Below, piece after piece: positions 20,596 through 32,115 of a stretch of 64,000 nt of DNA (positions are counted from its first letter, which is position 1; every line of letters begins with the position of its first letter). Both the position numbers and the translations under genes were made by a program. The notes beneath the pieces are model-generated. The model saw only the letters and a program-made list of their open reading frames with translations. It was not told the DNA's origin and did no database searches. This stretch comes from Ampullaceana balthica (Eukaryota > Mollusca > Gastropoda > Lymnaeidae). The stretch spans positions 248,001 through 312,000 of the forward strand of contig CALYLW010000054.1 of the NCBI GenBank assembly GCA_944989445.1, written 5' to 3'.

Positions 20596-20896
20596 TGTCA
20601 CATCTGATTAACATAATTTTGTGACGTAAGGTCACGTGTACAAGAGACGCGGGAAGAAAGGAGCATTTCTATTGGTTGAAAGTGTTGGGCGAACAGTTGT
20701 GTGTAGACTTCCGACAGGGAAGCATGATAGTGAATAGCTCAAGATTTCCACGTTATATTACCTCAAATGATTCTTATGTGTACAATATATATGTATATTA
20801 AAGTTGTTTTGGATAAACGAATTCTTCAGTGAATTATTGTGCACAAGATTAATTACTGTGAGAACGCCTACATAAAAGAGAATATAAAAAGTTACA
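20596..20896 (+). repeat. 3' LTR
   Basis: 301 bp, TGTCACATCTGATTAAC to AAAAAGTTACA. It is identical to the 5' LTR for about 185 bp, then diverges (ATTCTTCAGTGAATTATTGT here). ATGTA follows directly. Confidence 0.93.
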
Positions 20897-21019
20897 ATGT
20901 ATTCCTCCACGCAGTACCTTCTGAAAAAGTTCCCCGAGTGGATGGACGTTGTTGTTGTTGAGCCTTCTCGTCCATGAGGGCATCCACCGATCATCTCGTC
21001 CATGAGGGGCATACAACGA

Positions 21020-21571
21020 TCATCGTCGGCGTCTGCGATTCCTCCAAGGGCATAGGCCACCTACGAGAGACGTCCAGGCATCTCTATCCTGGGCCAGATT
21101 TTCCTGGATCATCCATTCATGGCCAATTTTCTTGATGTCTGCCTCCAACTCTCAGCGCCAAGTGTTTCTTGGATGGCCTCTTTTCGGCCTACCCTGTGGG
21201 TTCCATTTCAGGGCTTGCTTTGTTGTATTAGAAGCAGGTTTTCTTAGTGTATGACCAATCCACCTCCACCGCTTCTGAAGAATCTCTACATCATTGGGCT
21301 TCTGTTTTGTCCGCTGCCACAGTTCCCAGTTGCTGATTTTGTCCGGCCAGTGAATTCTGAGAATCCTTCTTAGACAATTGTTGACGAAGGACTGGATTCT
21401 GGTCAGGTCTACGGCCATTGTTCTCCACGCCTCGGCTCCATATAGCAGCACAGGTTTCACCATAGCGTTAAAAATCCTTATTTTTAACTTGCTTCCTAAG
21501 TTGTTGGAGACCCAAACATTCTTGAGTTGCTGGAAGGCTGCTCTTGCTTTTCCGATCCTTATTTTGACGTC
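21020..21571 (-). pseudogene. LINE reverse transcriptase C-terminus with one stop
   Basis: Minus-strand reading from about 21571 gives [60 protein letters not shown] and [13 protein letters not shown], then an in-frame TGA (21154-21152), then ELEADIKKIGHEWMIQENLA and VGGLCPWRNRRRR to a stop at 21020. This is the C-terminal region of a non-LTR retrotransposon polymerase of the type common in flatworms and molluscs. Only the TGA interrupts it. The Gmr1-like element sits about 120 bp beyond its 3' end. Confidence 0.85.
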
Positions 21572-21819
21572 AAAATAAAAGAATAAGGAAAGAAGGAAAG
21601 AGGGAAAAAAAGAGGTTTGGGTGGGCACAGGAGGAAAGTCCCCTCGGCGTGAGCTCGTTTGATTCAGCTGCACCAAATTTAAGGAACATGACAACAACGA
21701 TATATTTAAGAAAAGCCTGTAGACTTTAAAAAAAACACAACATTTAAGCGGGATTTGAAGATCAGAGAGATGCACTAGCATGGGCAGTTAGCAATGTAAA
21801 AAAAAAGCAACAGTCACCA

Positions 21820-21820
<1 letters not shown>

Positions 21821-21877
<57 letters not shown>

Positions 21878-21903
21878 GTCATCGTCATCGTCATCGTCAT
21901 CAT
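21821..21903. repeat. (ATC)n microsatellite
   Basis: About 27 trinucleotide units, with interspersed GTCATC toward the right end. Confidence 0.95.
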
Positions 21904-22039
21904 AGTCAATGATTGTATTGTTTCTTTTCTACAAAGACCCTTTGCAATCTGCAAACCTTTCAGGCGGGTAGCGTTTGACGCCACCTTTCTGGTGATTTGA
22001 AAGGAAAGCATCAAATGACCCCCCCCAGAGGTCAAATCA

Positions 22040-23280
22040 AATTTTTTTAAACCTTGGACGGCGTGGGGAGGTTGGTCAAGAAAGCGGGATGTTATATTAC
22101 GAGCGCGGAAAAAAAACTAACTTTAAGGCCCGCCAGTTGTGGCCTAAATTCGATCTACGCCCCTGGCTGATTGCGAAAACATTTACAACTGATTCATAAA
22201 TTCCAAAGGTGTTTGTTTGTTTGTTTGTTTGTTTGTTTGTTTGTTTGTCGTAACATAGCTGCCCCCTGGTTTTTGATGAAACACCTCCCAAATCTCCTTA
22301 AACTGCTGCTAAAACACATCTAACACATAAACCTTACCGGCAAGGTGATGCGAAGAAAACAATCTTTGTGTTTCATTTTCAAGGAAAAGCTTTCAATAAG
22401 CAACAACGTATCCATATTTTCGACCCATTTCTTGTTTTGCCTCTCAAATTACTACAAACGAGTTGACTATTTTTTATATTTTTAAATAAATAGCAAGAAA
22501 TTTTGTGCTGAAAAATTTGGAATAGAGAACTTGTTCACTGGCCGACGCGAGTCCGAAACACACCGTCAGATAATCGTCTGTTAAAATAGGGAGATTGAAA
22601 AAGGTTTTGGAGGGGGGGGGGAGAATAAAAAAAACAACCTCACTCTTTAAATGAAGTGAACTTTTGTTAGCGATATTTACTAAATGTGACATGTACAACC
22701 GTCCACATTGACATGACGCGCGTCATTTCAACGTCACGCCGTGTCTAAGTGCACTTGAACAATATTGTACATTGAAGATGTAGTCCTCATTTTTTTAAAG
22801 CAGTTTTTCCCCTAGATCTGAATGTATTTCCACATACCAAAAACTGATGTAAAAAAATGTCATGCAACCGGTTGACATTTGTGAGGATCAATAAAAAAGA
22901 ATCTTAACTCATCTCGACGATAATTTATAATTGTTTCGCCAGTTCAAGTTTTACACTCGACCCTCCTTAGCCGTTCATGATCGATTACTTTTCCCCCCCC
23001 CCTTTTCTTTCTTTCGCTCAACAATGTACTGCAGTGACGACATCCAGTGGCTGCGTCACATGGACCGGAAAACGAAACTAAACAAACATTTTTTAATTTT
23101 TTTGTTTTTTGTTTTTCGAGTTAAAATTTATAAATATAAGTCCGATGTGATGTTAGGCGTTAATGGGGTGGAGGGTGGGGCGGGGGGGGGAGGTGGCGAA
23201 GTTGGGGCAGCCAAGGAAGGAACTTGAGAACCAGTTTTGTACACGTCATTCTGATTGGCTTAAAGTTGTGCAGCAACAAT
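22040..23280. other. non-genic stretch
   Basis: Contains a (GTTT)n run at about 22211-22248, G-runs at 22609 and 23180, and a short CTACGCCCCTGG (about 22152) like the end of a DNA transposon, without a visible partner. No gene is supported. Confidence 0.5.
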
Positions 23281-23294
23281 GGACCTGCCCTCTA

Positions 23295-25950
23295 CGATAA
23301 CTGGTTGGTGTGCATCAACTGACAAACTACGCACACGCAGTAAGTGAGAACTCCAGATAACTGATTGGTGTGCATCAACTGATAAAGTACGCACATGCAG
23401 TAAGTGAGAACTCGAGATAACTGGTTGGTGTGCATCAACTGATAAAGTTCGCACACGCAGTAAGTGAGAACTCCAGATAACTGATTGGTGTGCACCAACT
23501 GATAAAGTACGCACATGCAGTAAGTGAGAACTCCAGATAACTGATTGGTGTGCACCAACTGATAAAGTACGCACACGCAGTAAGTGAGAACTCCAGATAA
23601 CTGATTGGTGTGCATCAACTGATAAAGTACGCACACGCAGTAAGTGAGAACTCCTGATAACTGTTTGGTGTGCATCAACTGATAAAGTACGCACACGCAG
23701 TAAGTGAGAACTCCAGAAAACTGATTGGTGTGCATCAACTGATAAAGTACGCACACGCAGTAAGTGAGAACTCCAGATAACTGATTGGTGTGCACCAACT
23801 GATAAAGTACGCACACGCAGTAAGTGAGAACTCCAGATAACTGATTGGTGTGCACCAACTGATAAAGTACGCACACGCAGTAAGTGAGAACTCCAGATAA
23901 CTGGTTGGTGTGCATCAACTGATAAAGTTCGCACACGCAGTAAGTGAGAACTCCAGATAACTGATTGGTGTGCATCAACTGATAAAGTACGCACACGCAG
24001 TAAGTGAGAACTCCAGATAACTGATTGGTGTGCACCAACTGATAAAGTACGCACACGCAGTAAATGAGAACTCCAGATAACTGATTGGTGTGCACCAACT
24101 GATAAAGTACGCACACGCAGTAAGTGAGAACTCCAGATAACTGATTGGTGTGCACCAACTGATAAAGTACGCACACGCAGTAAGTGAGAACTCCAGATAA
24201 CTGGTTGGTGTGCATCAACTGATAAACTACGCACAGGCAGTAAGTGAGAACTCCAGATAACTGATTGGTGTGCATCAACTGATAAAGTACGCACACGCAG
24301 TAAGTGAGAACTCCAGATAACTGGTTGGTGTGCATCAACTGATAAAGTACGCACACGCAGTAAGTGAGAACTCCAGATAACTGATTGGTGTGCATCAACT
24401 GATAAAGTACGCACACGCAGTAAGTGAGAACTCCAGATAACTGATTGGTGTGCATCAACTGATAAAGTACGCACATGCAGTAAGTGAGAACTCCAGATAA
24501 CTGATTGGTGTGCATCAACTGATAAAGTACGCACATGCAGTAAGTGAGAACTCGAGATAACTGGTTGGTGTGCATCAACTGATAAAGTTCGCACACGCAG
24601 TAAGTGAGAACTCCAGATAACTGATTGGTGTGCATCAACTGATAAAGTACGCACACGCAGTAAGTGAGAACTCCAGATAACTGATTGGTGTGCACCAACT
24701 GATAAAGTACGCACACGCAGTAAGTGAGAACTCCAGATAACTGATTGGTGTGCACCAACTGATAAAGTACGCACACGCAGTAAGTGAGAACTCCAGATAA
24801 CTGGTTGGTGTGCATCAACTGATAAAGTACGCACACGCAGTAAGTGAGAACTCGAGATAACTGGTTGGTGTGCATCAACTGATAAAGTTCGCACACGCAG
24901 TAAGTGAGAACTCCAGATAACTGATTGGTGTGCATCAACTGATAAAGTACGCACACGCAGTAAGTGAGAACTCCAGATAACTGATTGGTGTGCACCAACT
25001 GATAAAGTACGCACACGCAGTAAGTGAGAACTCCAGATAACTGATTGGTGTGCACCAACTGATAAAGTACGCACACGCAGTAAGTGAGAACTCCAGATAA
25101 CTGGTTGGTGTGCATCAACTGATAAAGTACGCACACGCAGTAAGTGAGAACTCCAGATAACTGGTTGGTGTGCATCAACTGATAAAGTACGCACACGCAG
25201 TAAGTGAGAACTCCAGATAACTGATTGGTGTGCATCAACTGATAAAGTACGCACATGCAGTAAGTGAGAACTCGAGATAACTGGTTGGTGTGCATCAACT
25301 GATAAAGTTCGCACACGCAGTAAGTGAGAACTCCAGATAACTGATTGGTGTGCATCAACTGATAAAGTACGCACACGCAGTAAGTGAGAACTCCAGATAA
25401 CTGATTGGTGTGCATCAACTGATAAAGTACGCACATGCAGTAAGTGAGAACTCGAGATAACTGGTTGGTGTGCATCAACTGATAAAGTTCGCACACGCAG
25501 TAAGTGAGAACTCCAGATAACTGATTGGTGTGCATCAACTGATAAAGTACGCACACGCAGTAAGTGAGAACTCCAGATAACTGATTGGTGTGCATCAACT
25601 GATAAAGTACGCACACGCAGTAAGTGAGAACTCCAGATAATTGGTTGGTGTGCATCAACTGATAAAGTACGCACACGCAGTAAGTGAGAACTCCAGATAA
25701 CTGTTTGGTGTGCATCAACTGATAAAGTACGCACACGTAGTAAGTGAGAACTCCAGATAACTGATTGGTGTGCATCAACTGATAAAGTACGCACACGCAG
25801 TAAGTGAGAACTCCAGATAACTGATTGGTGTGCATCAACTGATAAAGTACGCACACGCAGTAAGTGAGAACTCCTGATAACTGTTTGGTGTGCATCAACT
25901 GATAAAGTACGCACACGCAGTAAGTGAGAACTCCAGCTAAATGATTGGTG
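23295..25950. repeat. 60-bp satellite, about 44 units, with higher-order repeats
   Basis: Strict 60-bp period; a typical unit contains TAAGTGAGAACTCCAGATAA, CTGATTGGTGTGCATCAACT and GATAAAGTACGCACACGCAG. Recurrent variants (CGAG for CCAG, GGTTGG for GATTGG, CACC for CATC, GTTC for GTAC, CATGCAG for CACGCAG) form higher-order blocks, for instance a five-unit block at 24541-24840 repeated at 24841-25140 and a three-unit block at 25201-25380 repeated at 25381-25560. Because 60 is divisible by three and no stop arises, two minus-strand frames stay open for nearly 900 codons; I treat these as by-products. Confidence 0.96.
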
Positions 25951-26120
25951 TGCACTTACGCATGCACATTCAGCTAGGGAGAAATCCCGATAAATGATTT
26001 GCATTAAGGTACGCATATGCAGCAATGAGGTGCTCCCGATAATGATTGCTGTTCATAAACGCATGCACATTCAATTAGAGAGAACTCCCGATAAATGATT
26101 GGTGTACGTCAATATGCATA
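25951..26120. repeat. degenerate border of the 60-bp satellite
   Basis: Two or three diverged, rearranged satellite-like units (GCATGCACATTCA, AACTCCCGATAAATGATTG) mark the right edge of the array. They probably represent the unhomogenised end. Confidence 0.7.
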
Positions 26121-26399
26121 CCTGCAGCAAGGGAGCTAACACAAGATATCTTTCATCTACATGCAGTGGTAGTTACAGTGGTGATGCTGTTGGTTGTGGT
26201 GGTGATGTGTCTTTTGTTCATGAATTATATATCGGAGCGCCCAACTCTTACAATGGCCGCAATGCAAACATGTCTAGCACCGTTGCAGGTTGGGAACGGT
26301 GTTAACAAGAGTAGGTGCATCCTCCGTCAAAGGGAAATAATCACGATCGATGACTGTCAAGGGAAATAAACGAGGATTGAATTGTGTTAAGGGAAGTAA

Positions 26400-26490
26400 T
26401 CACTCACACACTCTCTCTCTCTCTCTCTCTCTATTCCCCTCCCCACACACGCACACTCACACGCGCACGCACAGAGAGACAGAGACAACA
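26400..26490. repeat. (CT)n, CA-rich and (GA)n microsatellite cluster
   Basis: A (CT)n run near 26413-26432 is followed by CACACGCACACTC and AGAGACAGAGA segments. Confidence 0.85.
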
Positions 26491-26879
26491 TTGTCAGCAA
26501 GATAACTGTTGTAGTCTGCGACCGCACGTCTGTACAGGTTGCAATACCTGTAGACGGGTGAGGTAACATGGCTCACAGAGGAGTGGGGCGATAGCCGTGG
26601 GCATGTATGACAACATGTTTCATAAAGTGTTGGGCAATACCTGAAGCCGATTGGGGCATAATGTGTGGTAGATATGAGGGGAAAGATAGCCGTAAACAGG
26701 GATGACAACATAAACATACAGAAAGATATAGATCGACAGATGTGCCGGTAGATCTCTAAAAGAATATATGGATAGTTGCACCTTCCTGCTCCAATAATAC
26801 ACATAATTGTACCACACGCGTAGCAAACGTCTGGATCATTGAGTCGCACATTTTCCAGAGAACATATAATGGCATGGGT

Positions 26880-27100
26880 CAAATGTCATAAGACTCATGG
26901 GTCAAAGGTCAGAAGTCGCATGGGTCAAAGGTCAAAAGCCTCATGGGTTAAAGGTCATTTGACTCATGGGTCAAATGTAATAAGCCTCATGGGTCAAAGA
27001 TCATAAGGCTCATGGATCAAATGTCATAAGCCTTATGGGTAAAAGGTCATAAGCATCATGGGTCAAAGATCATAAGGCTCATGGGTTGAAGATCATAAGT
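26880..27100. repeat. 22-23-bp minisatellite carrying DR1-like sites
   Basis: About ten imperfect units of CATGGGTCAAAGGTCATAAG type. Two contain GGGTCAAAGGTCA exactly (26899-26911 and 26922-26934), a direct repeat of nuclear-receptor half-sites spaced by one base; others vary at one or two bases. Confidence 0.85.
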
Positions 27101-27714
27101 CTAAGATGAATTTTCGAAAAGTAAAAAAATAACCGACGGTTATGCCACAAATCATTATAGTAATGAAGAGAAACGTTTTGTAAGAAACGATGCAACTTAA
27201 AACTGCCACATCTTGAATTATTAACTGTAATGTTAGTTCCACATCAAAGTTTCCCCACACAAGTCATTGTCATTGAAATGAACTCGATTCCGTGTGATAA
27301 GAGAAAAATCAATACCACTGCGAGATCTCCAGCGGAAAAGGTCACAACGATCACGATATGGTGTTGCTATAGACGCCAACCGCCGGCTCTTATTATTTCC
27401 CTTTTCATCTGTAAAATCTCGGTAGCATCCCTTGACAAATCCCAAACCCCCTCATAACGATGTTAGGGCGTATCTCAGGTAGGTAACCTCCAATAGGAAC
27501 ATTGCAATATTTTCTCTTTAACATCAAAATTGTGTTAAATATTATGAATGATTCCTCGCTCTTTCTCGTTCCGTGTCAATGTCGGCCCCTGCCAGTGGCG
27601 TAGTCAACAGCAGGCAAAAGAGGAGGTAATGGAGTTGGGGAAGCTAAGGACACCTCAAGCGTCACATTTTTTCCCCGTTATTTTCCTTCATTTTTTACAA
27701 CCTGAATTGTTCCA

Positions 27715-28115
27715 CAAAGACGTTTCGACCACGGTCGATTCGATCCCGGACAGTTCGACCACAGGACGTTTTGACCCCAAGACGTTTCGACCCCGGACGT
27801 TTCGACCCTTTCGTTTCTACGCCGTGAAATGGTTTTATTTATTCTTTGTTTTTTTTTAAAATTTAATTAATTAATTTATTTTTTCAAAAAAGTTTTTATG
27901 TATGTAAATAATATGGTTTAATATTATTATTTATTAAAATTAAAAACAGTATGAAATAGTTATTTTAAACGTTTGATTTATGACAGGACGATTGAAAAAT
28001 GAGTATATGCACTGAACAACAGTTAACATTCTATTGTATTTCGTATCGCCCGTGCTCGAACCGTCCGTGGTCGAACCGACTGGGGTCGAAACGTCCTGGG
28101 GTCAAAGTGTCCGAC
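27715..28115. mobile_element. palindromic element with ACGTTTCGACC sub-repeats
   Basis: The left arm (27715-27810) has CGTTTCGACCACGG, AGTTCGACCACAGGACG and ACGTTTCGACCCCGGACG; the right arm (about 28045-28115) carries the inverted forms (GTCGAAACGTCCTGGGGTC). About 230 bp of AT-rich sequence lies between. It has no coding sequence and resembles a MITE with minisatellite arms. Confidence 0.6.
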
Positions 28116-28229
28116 CCCCGCATACATTCATGCTTGTATATTAAAGGCGTTTCTTCAATAAAGAAAATTATTGCGTCCTACGCTTAAAAGGCACTTAGCA
28201 AACATATAAAACTTAGGCTATTCAACTCT

Positions 28230-28519
28230 CTTATCTTATCTTATCTATACAGACGCTCCTTCTATGCAGAAGATAGTTGCGTCCACAGACCATGACAGAT
28301 GATCTGTTGGCAAGTGATGCAGCATTCACAGGCCACGGCTTTGTGGGTTCCACGCATTACCCAGCCGCCTAACTACATGTAGTGTTAGGTACCCATTCGG
28401 AGCGGGGTGACTCAGGGACGCCCTAGGCCCCGGAAACAAACCCTTGCCTTCACACGGATTCGAACCCGTGACCATCGGTACGACAGTCCAGTGCGCTGCC
28501 ACTCGACCACCGCGTCCCC
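28230..28519 (-). mobile_element. tRNA-derived SINE, full-length, minus strand
   Basis: Reverse-complement copy of the SINE at 10697, with B box GGATTCGAACC visible at about 28456-28466 on the plus strand and the (GATAA)n tail at 28230-28247. It directly abuts a LINE RT fragment starting at 28520, so it appears to have inserted into or beside that fragment. Confidence 0.9.
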
Positions 28520-28968
28520 TCTTGCGTAATCCCTGTACTAACATATGGATGTGAAAGCTGGAAATCCACTCAAGCTATAGAAAAGAAATTAGTTGCCTTC
28601 GAGAACAAATGCCTACGAAAATTTTTGAATATAAAATGGAGTGATTTTAAAACAAATAAAACAATAAGAGAAGAAACCAACCAAGAATATGTGTCAACCT
28701 TTATAAGGAGAAGGCGTTGGAATTATATCGGTCATGTTCTTCGAATGGACGAGAGAAGACTACCACGGCAGGCCTTCATATGGACACCAAAAGGCAAAAG
28801 AAAACAGGAAGACCAAAAGAAACCCTACGTAGAACAATCAAAAGAGAAAGCTCAACCATGGGTCTAGGAAATAATCAAGACCTAATACAATTGGCGACGG
28901 ATCGTCGTAAATGGAAATCAATGACTTCTGCCCTATGTGCCGTCTTCGGCCCGAGAGGAACTAACTAA
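28520..28968 (+). pseudogene. LINE reverse transcriptase C-terminus with one frameshift
   Basis: Plus-strand reading gives VIPVLTYGCESWKSTQAIE, ENKCLRKFLNIKWSDF, RRRRWNYIGHVLRMD and FIWTPKGKRKQ; a frameshift near 28805 moves to KKTGRPKETLRRTIKRES, ATDRRKWKSMTSALCAVFG and RGTN before TAA (28966-28968). It is the same domain as at 21.0-21.6 kb but a different subfamily. The 5' part is missing. Confidence 0.85.
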
Positions 28969-29166
28969 CGCTTATCCATGGTACGTGTCTAACCTTCTCT
29001 ACTGTGTTGTTTAAACCACACTCAGAACTAGCCATCTAGTGAACTGTAAAGGGACACGCCTTCTCTCCTGTGTTGGTTAAACCACGCAAAAAAACCAGCC
29101 GTGACCCTTAAAGCGTCGTTCTGCAGATGACATTTGAAACCATCCCTTGCAAGCACGAGTCTTCGC

Positions 29167-29537
29167 CAGTGACAACTGTCACAAATTATCGCGGCACCAC
29201 TCTCAGTGACAACTGTCACAAATTATCGCGGCACCTCTCTCAGTGACAACTGTCACATATTATCGCGGCACCACTCTCAGTGACAACTGTCACAAATTAT
29301 CGCGGCACCTCTCTCATTGACAACTGTCACAAATTATCACGGCACCACTCTCAGTGACAAATGTCACAAATTATCGCGGCACCACTCTCAGTGACAACTG
29401 TCACAAATTATCGCGGCACCTCTCTCAGTGACAACTGTCACAAATTATCGCAGCGCCACTCTCAGTGACAACTGTCACAAATTATCGCGGCACCACTCTC
29501 AGTGACAACTGTCACAAATGATCGCGGCACCACTCTA
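29167..29537. repeat. 37-bp minisatellite with TGACAACTGTCA palindrome
   Basis: Ten units of AGTGACAACTGTCACAAATT plus ATCGCGGCACCACTCTC, with small changes. Every unit has TGACA and TGTCA facing each other over two bases; one has ACAAATGTCA instead. Confidence 0.9.
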
Positions 29538-29629
29538 CGCCCAGAAACCAATAAGCTATTTTAGCCTCCTCCGCCCCCCCTCCCCCCCCCTCCCCCATTT
29601 TTTTTGAATGAGACTCACTGATAGCCTGG

Positions 29630-30683
29630 CTGAATGTCACGCAAATCTATGGATGTAACAGTGTGGATCTATCGATGTGACCATTTAAATCTATCGAAGT
29701 GACAGTGTCAATCTATCGATGTAACAGTCTCAATCTATTGATGTGACAGTGTGAATCTGTCGATGTGACAGTGTAAATCTATCGAAGTGACAGTGTGAAT
29801 CTATCGATGCAACTGTGAGTGTTAATCTATCGGCATGACAGTGTGAATCTATCGATGCAGCAGTGAGTGTTAATCTATCGGCATGACAGTGTGAATCTAT
29901 CGACAAGCCAGTGTGAATCTATCGACGTGACAGTGTGAATCTGTCGACGTGCCAGTGTGAATATATCGACGTGACAGTGTGAATCTATCGATGCGAAAGT
30001 GTTAATCTATCGATGTGACAGTGTGAATCTATCGATGCGACAGAGTTAATCTATCGACAAGGTAGTGTTAATCTATAGACGTTACAATGTGAATATATCG
30101 ACATGACAGTGTGAATCTATCGACGTGACATTGTGAATATGTCGACGTGACAGTGTGAATCTATCGACATGACAGTGTGAATCTATCGCTGTGACAGTGT
30201 GAATATATCGACATGACAGTGTGAATCTATCGCTGTGACAGTGTGAATCTATCGACATGATAGTGTGAATCTATCGATGTGACAGTGTGAATATGTCGAC
30301 GTGACAGTGTGAATCTATCGATGTGACAGTGTGAATCTATCGATGTGACCGTCTAAATCTATCGAAGTGACAGTGTCAATCTATCGATGTGACAGTGTGA
30401 ATCTATTGAAGTGACAGTGTGAATCTATCGAAGTGACAGTGTGAATCTATCGATGTGACAGTGTGAATCTGTCGACGTGACAGTGTGAATATATCGACAT
30501 GACAGTGTGAATCTATCGCTGTGACAGTGTGAATATGTCGACGTGACCGCGTGAATCTATCGACGTGACAGTGTGAATCTATCGACGTGACAGTGTGAAT
30601 CTATCGACGTGACAGTGTGAATCTATCGACGTGACAGTGTGAATCTATCGACGTGACAGTGTGAATCTATCGACGTGACAGTG
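29630..30683. repeat. 22-bp minisatellite, about 47 units
   Basis: Consensus GACAGTGTGAATCTATCGAC plus GT. Units are diverse in the left half (GATGT, GAAGT, GACAAG forms) and homogeneous at the right end (30557-30683), the expected pattern if recent growth happened at the right side. Confidence 0.95.
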
Positions 30684-30696
30684 TCGTTGTCTCTTC

Positions 30697-30862
30697 CACG
30701 CGGAGCAAGGTTGCCACGCCGAGCAAGGTTGCCACGCCGAGCAAGGTTGCCACGCCAAGCAAGGTTGCCATGCCGAGCAAGGTTGCCACGCCGAGCAAGG
30801 TTGCCACGCCGAGCAAGGTTGCCACGCCGAGCAAGGTTGCCACGCCGAGCAAGGTTGCTATG
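30697..30862. repeat. 18-bp minisatellite
   Basis: About nine copies of ACGCCGAGCAAGGTTGCC, GC-rich, directly following the 22-bp array. All three plus-strand-direction frames look open because 18 is divisible by three. Confidence 0.93.
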
Positions 30863-31083
30863 TTGACGAGAAACGTACCAGAAACTCGGAAGCAGAGATG
30901 CGTAGTCTTGGCAGATCACGTCACAACGGTGTGAGTACCGTATTTACTCGTTCTATAGCCCGTTCGTTCAAAAGCCAGCCCCCCTCTTTTGGAAGAGAAA
31001 AGTATTAAAAGTGTTTAACCCGCTCGCAAGCCGACCCCCCCCCCAAATAATACGACAGCTTAAACAAAATGGTACACATTTTT

Positions 31084-31583
31084 AAATTTAAAAAACCCCG
31101 TAAAAACCAAGTTTTTTACTAAATCCTTTATGTACGAGAAGTAACTAAAAGAATGTTCATTATAAGACGCAGCGCAAGACCATCCAGAAATACAAAATTG
31201 CAGTTGTGTCGTAAAACGTGTTTAATATAATGCGCACCGATCAGGAATATGTTTATAAAAAGAGCTGTCAATAAAATACGCACCTTATTGCGCGACAGAA
31301 AGGTTGTTCAATATAATACGCACCGCGACGCTCTATCTCAAAAAATAGCATGATACATAGGAATAAATAAAATAATCTAAAAAATCAATAATTTAATTAC
31401 GGTACATGCGATCGATCTGAAATTTTGATACGTTGTTTTTATCATCGGTACGAAACTGCCTGCAAAATTTCAGCTCGCTATCTTGCGAGCAAGTGGGTTA
31501 AAAATCGATCAAAAGTTTTGGCGACAAGCAAGCAAGCAAGCAAGGTCCGCTGCAGACACCACGAGTTAATATAAAGGATTTAA
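31084..31583. mobile_element. family A element, solitary copy
   Basis: One unit of the family in tandem at 12.1-13.65 kb, from AAAAACCCCGTAAAAACC to ATAAAGGATTTA, more than 95 percent alike by eye. As a single copy it shows that the unit moves or is copied as a discrete 500-bp block. Confidence 0.9.
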
Positions 31584-32115
31584 AAACGCAATAGTGAATT
31601 AAAAACAAAATTAGTGAAATGCAATTGATACACATATTTTTTTGAGAAATGCAATAGTGAAGTAAAAAAAACATTAGTGAACTTCAAGTGATAGACATAT
31701 TTTTGAGAAATGCAATAGCGGAGCTAAAAATAATTTAGAGAAATGCATTAGAGGAACGCATCCATTTACTAAATGTTATTAAAAGAAAATTCAGGTTGTG
31801 TTGCCTAAGTTGATAAAAAAAAATTCCTGCGTTTGTTTTATAACATAGGGTATTTTCTTTATATACACATGTACATATATTAAATGTGTCACTACATGAA
31901 AGGTCTTATATCTGATAGCTAACAAAGCGCCCCCCCCCCGTACAGGTGATTAGCTGTAGTGTGACCGATAATCTCAAAGCAATTGACGGCATGAGAGTAC
32001 GGCCCCGAAGGGGGGGAGGGGGGGGGCTTGTGGGTGGTTCCATATTGACGCAAACATTATAAAAATATACACGTTAGTCGATTTGCTCACATCCCAGGAT
32101 ACATGACGTCACGTG

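Larger units (their letters stand above)
14373..20901 (+). mobile_element. Gmr1-like Ty3/gypsy LTR retrotransposon, complete
   Basis: The element is bounded by ATGTA target duplications (14373-14377 and 20897-20901) and two LTRs of 300 and 301 bp. Between them are a primer-binding site, gag, pol and a polypurine tract. Pol domains run protease, integrase, RT, RNase H, unlike the usual Ty3/gypsy order (integrase last) and like Ty1/copia, yet the integrase (GPY-type tail) and RT are gypsy-like. This is the hallmark of the Gmr1 group, first named from Atlantic cod. There is no env. Both ORFs are open, so the insertion is young or still active. Confidence 0.93.

Noticed and set aside
14373..20901. 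Ty1/copia assignment suggested by the domain order
   Set aside because: Integrase with H2C2 finger and GPY-type tail, and the RT sequence blocks, are Ty3/gypsy-like; Gmr1 elements explain the order.
23260..26025. 921- and 887-codon ORFs on the minus strand
   Set aside because: Produced by a 60-bp satellite whose unit length is divisible by three; two frames are open and the composition is that of the repeat.
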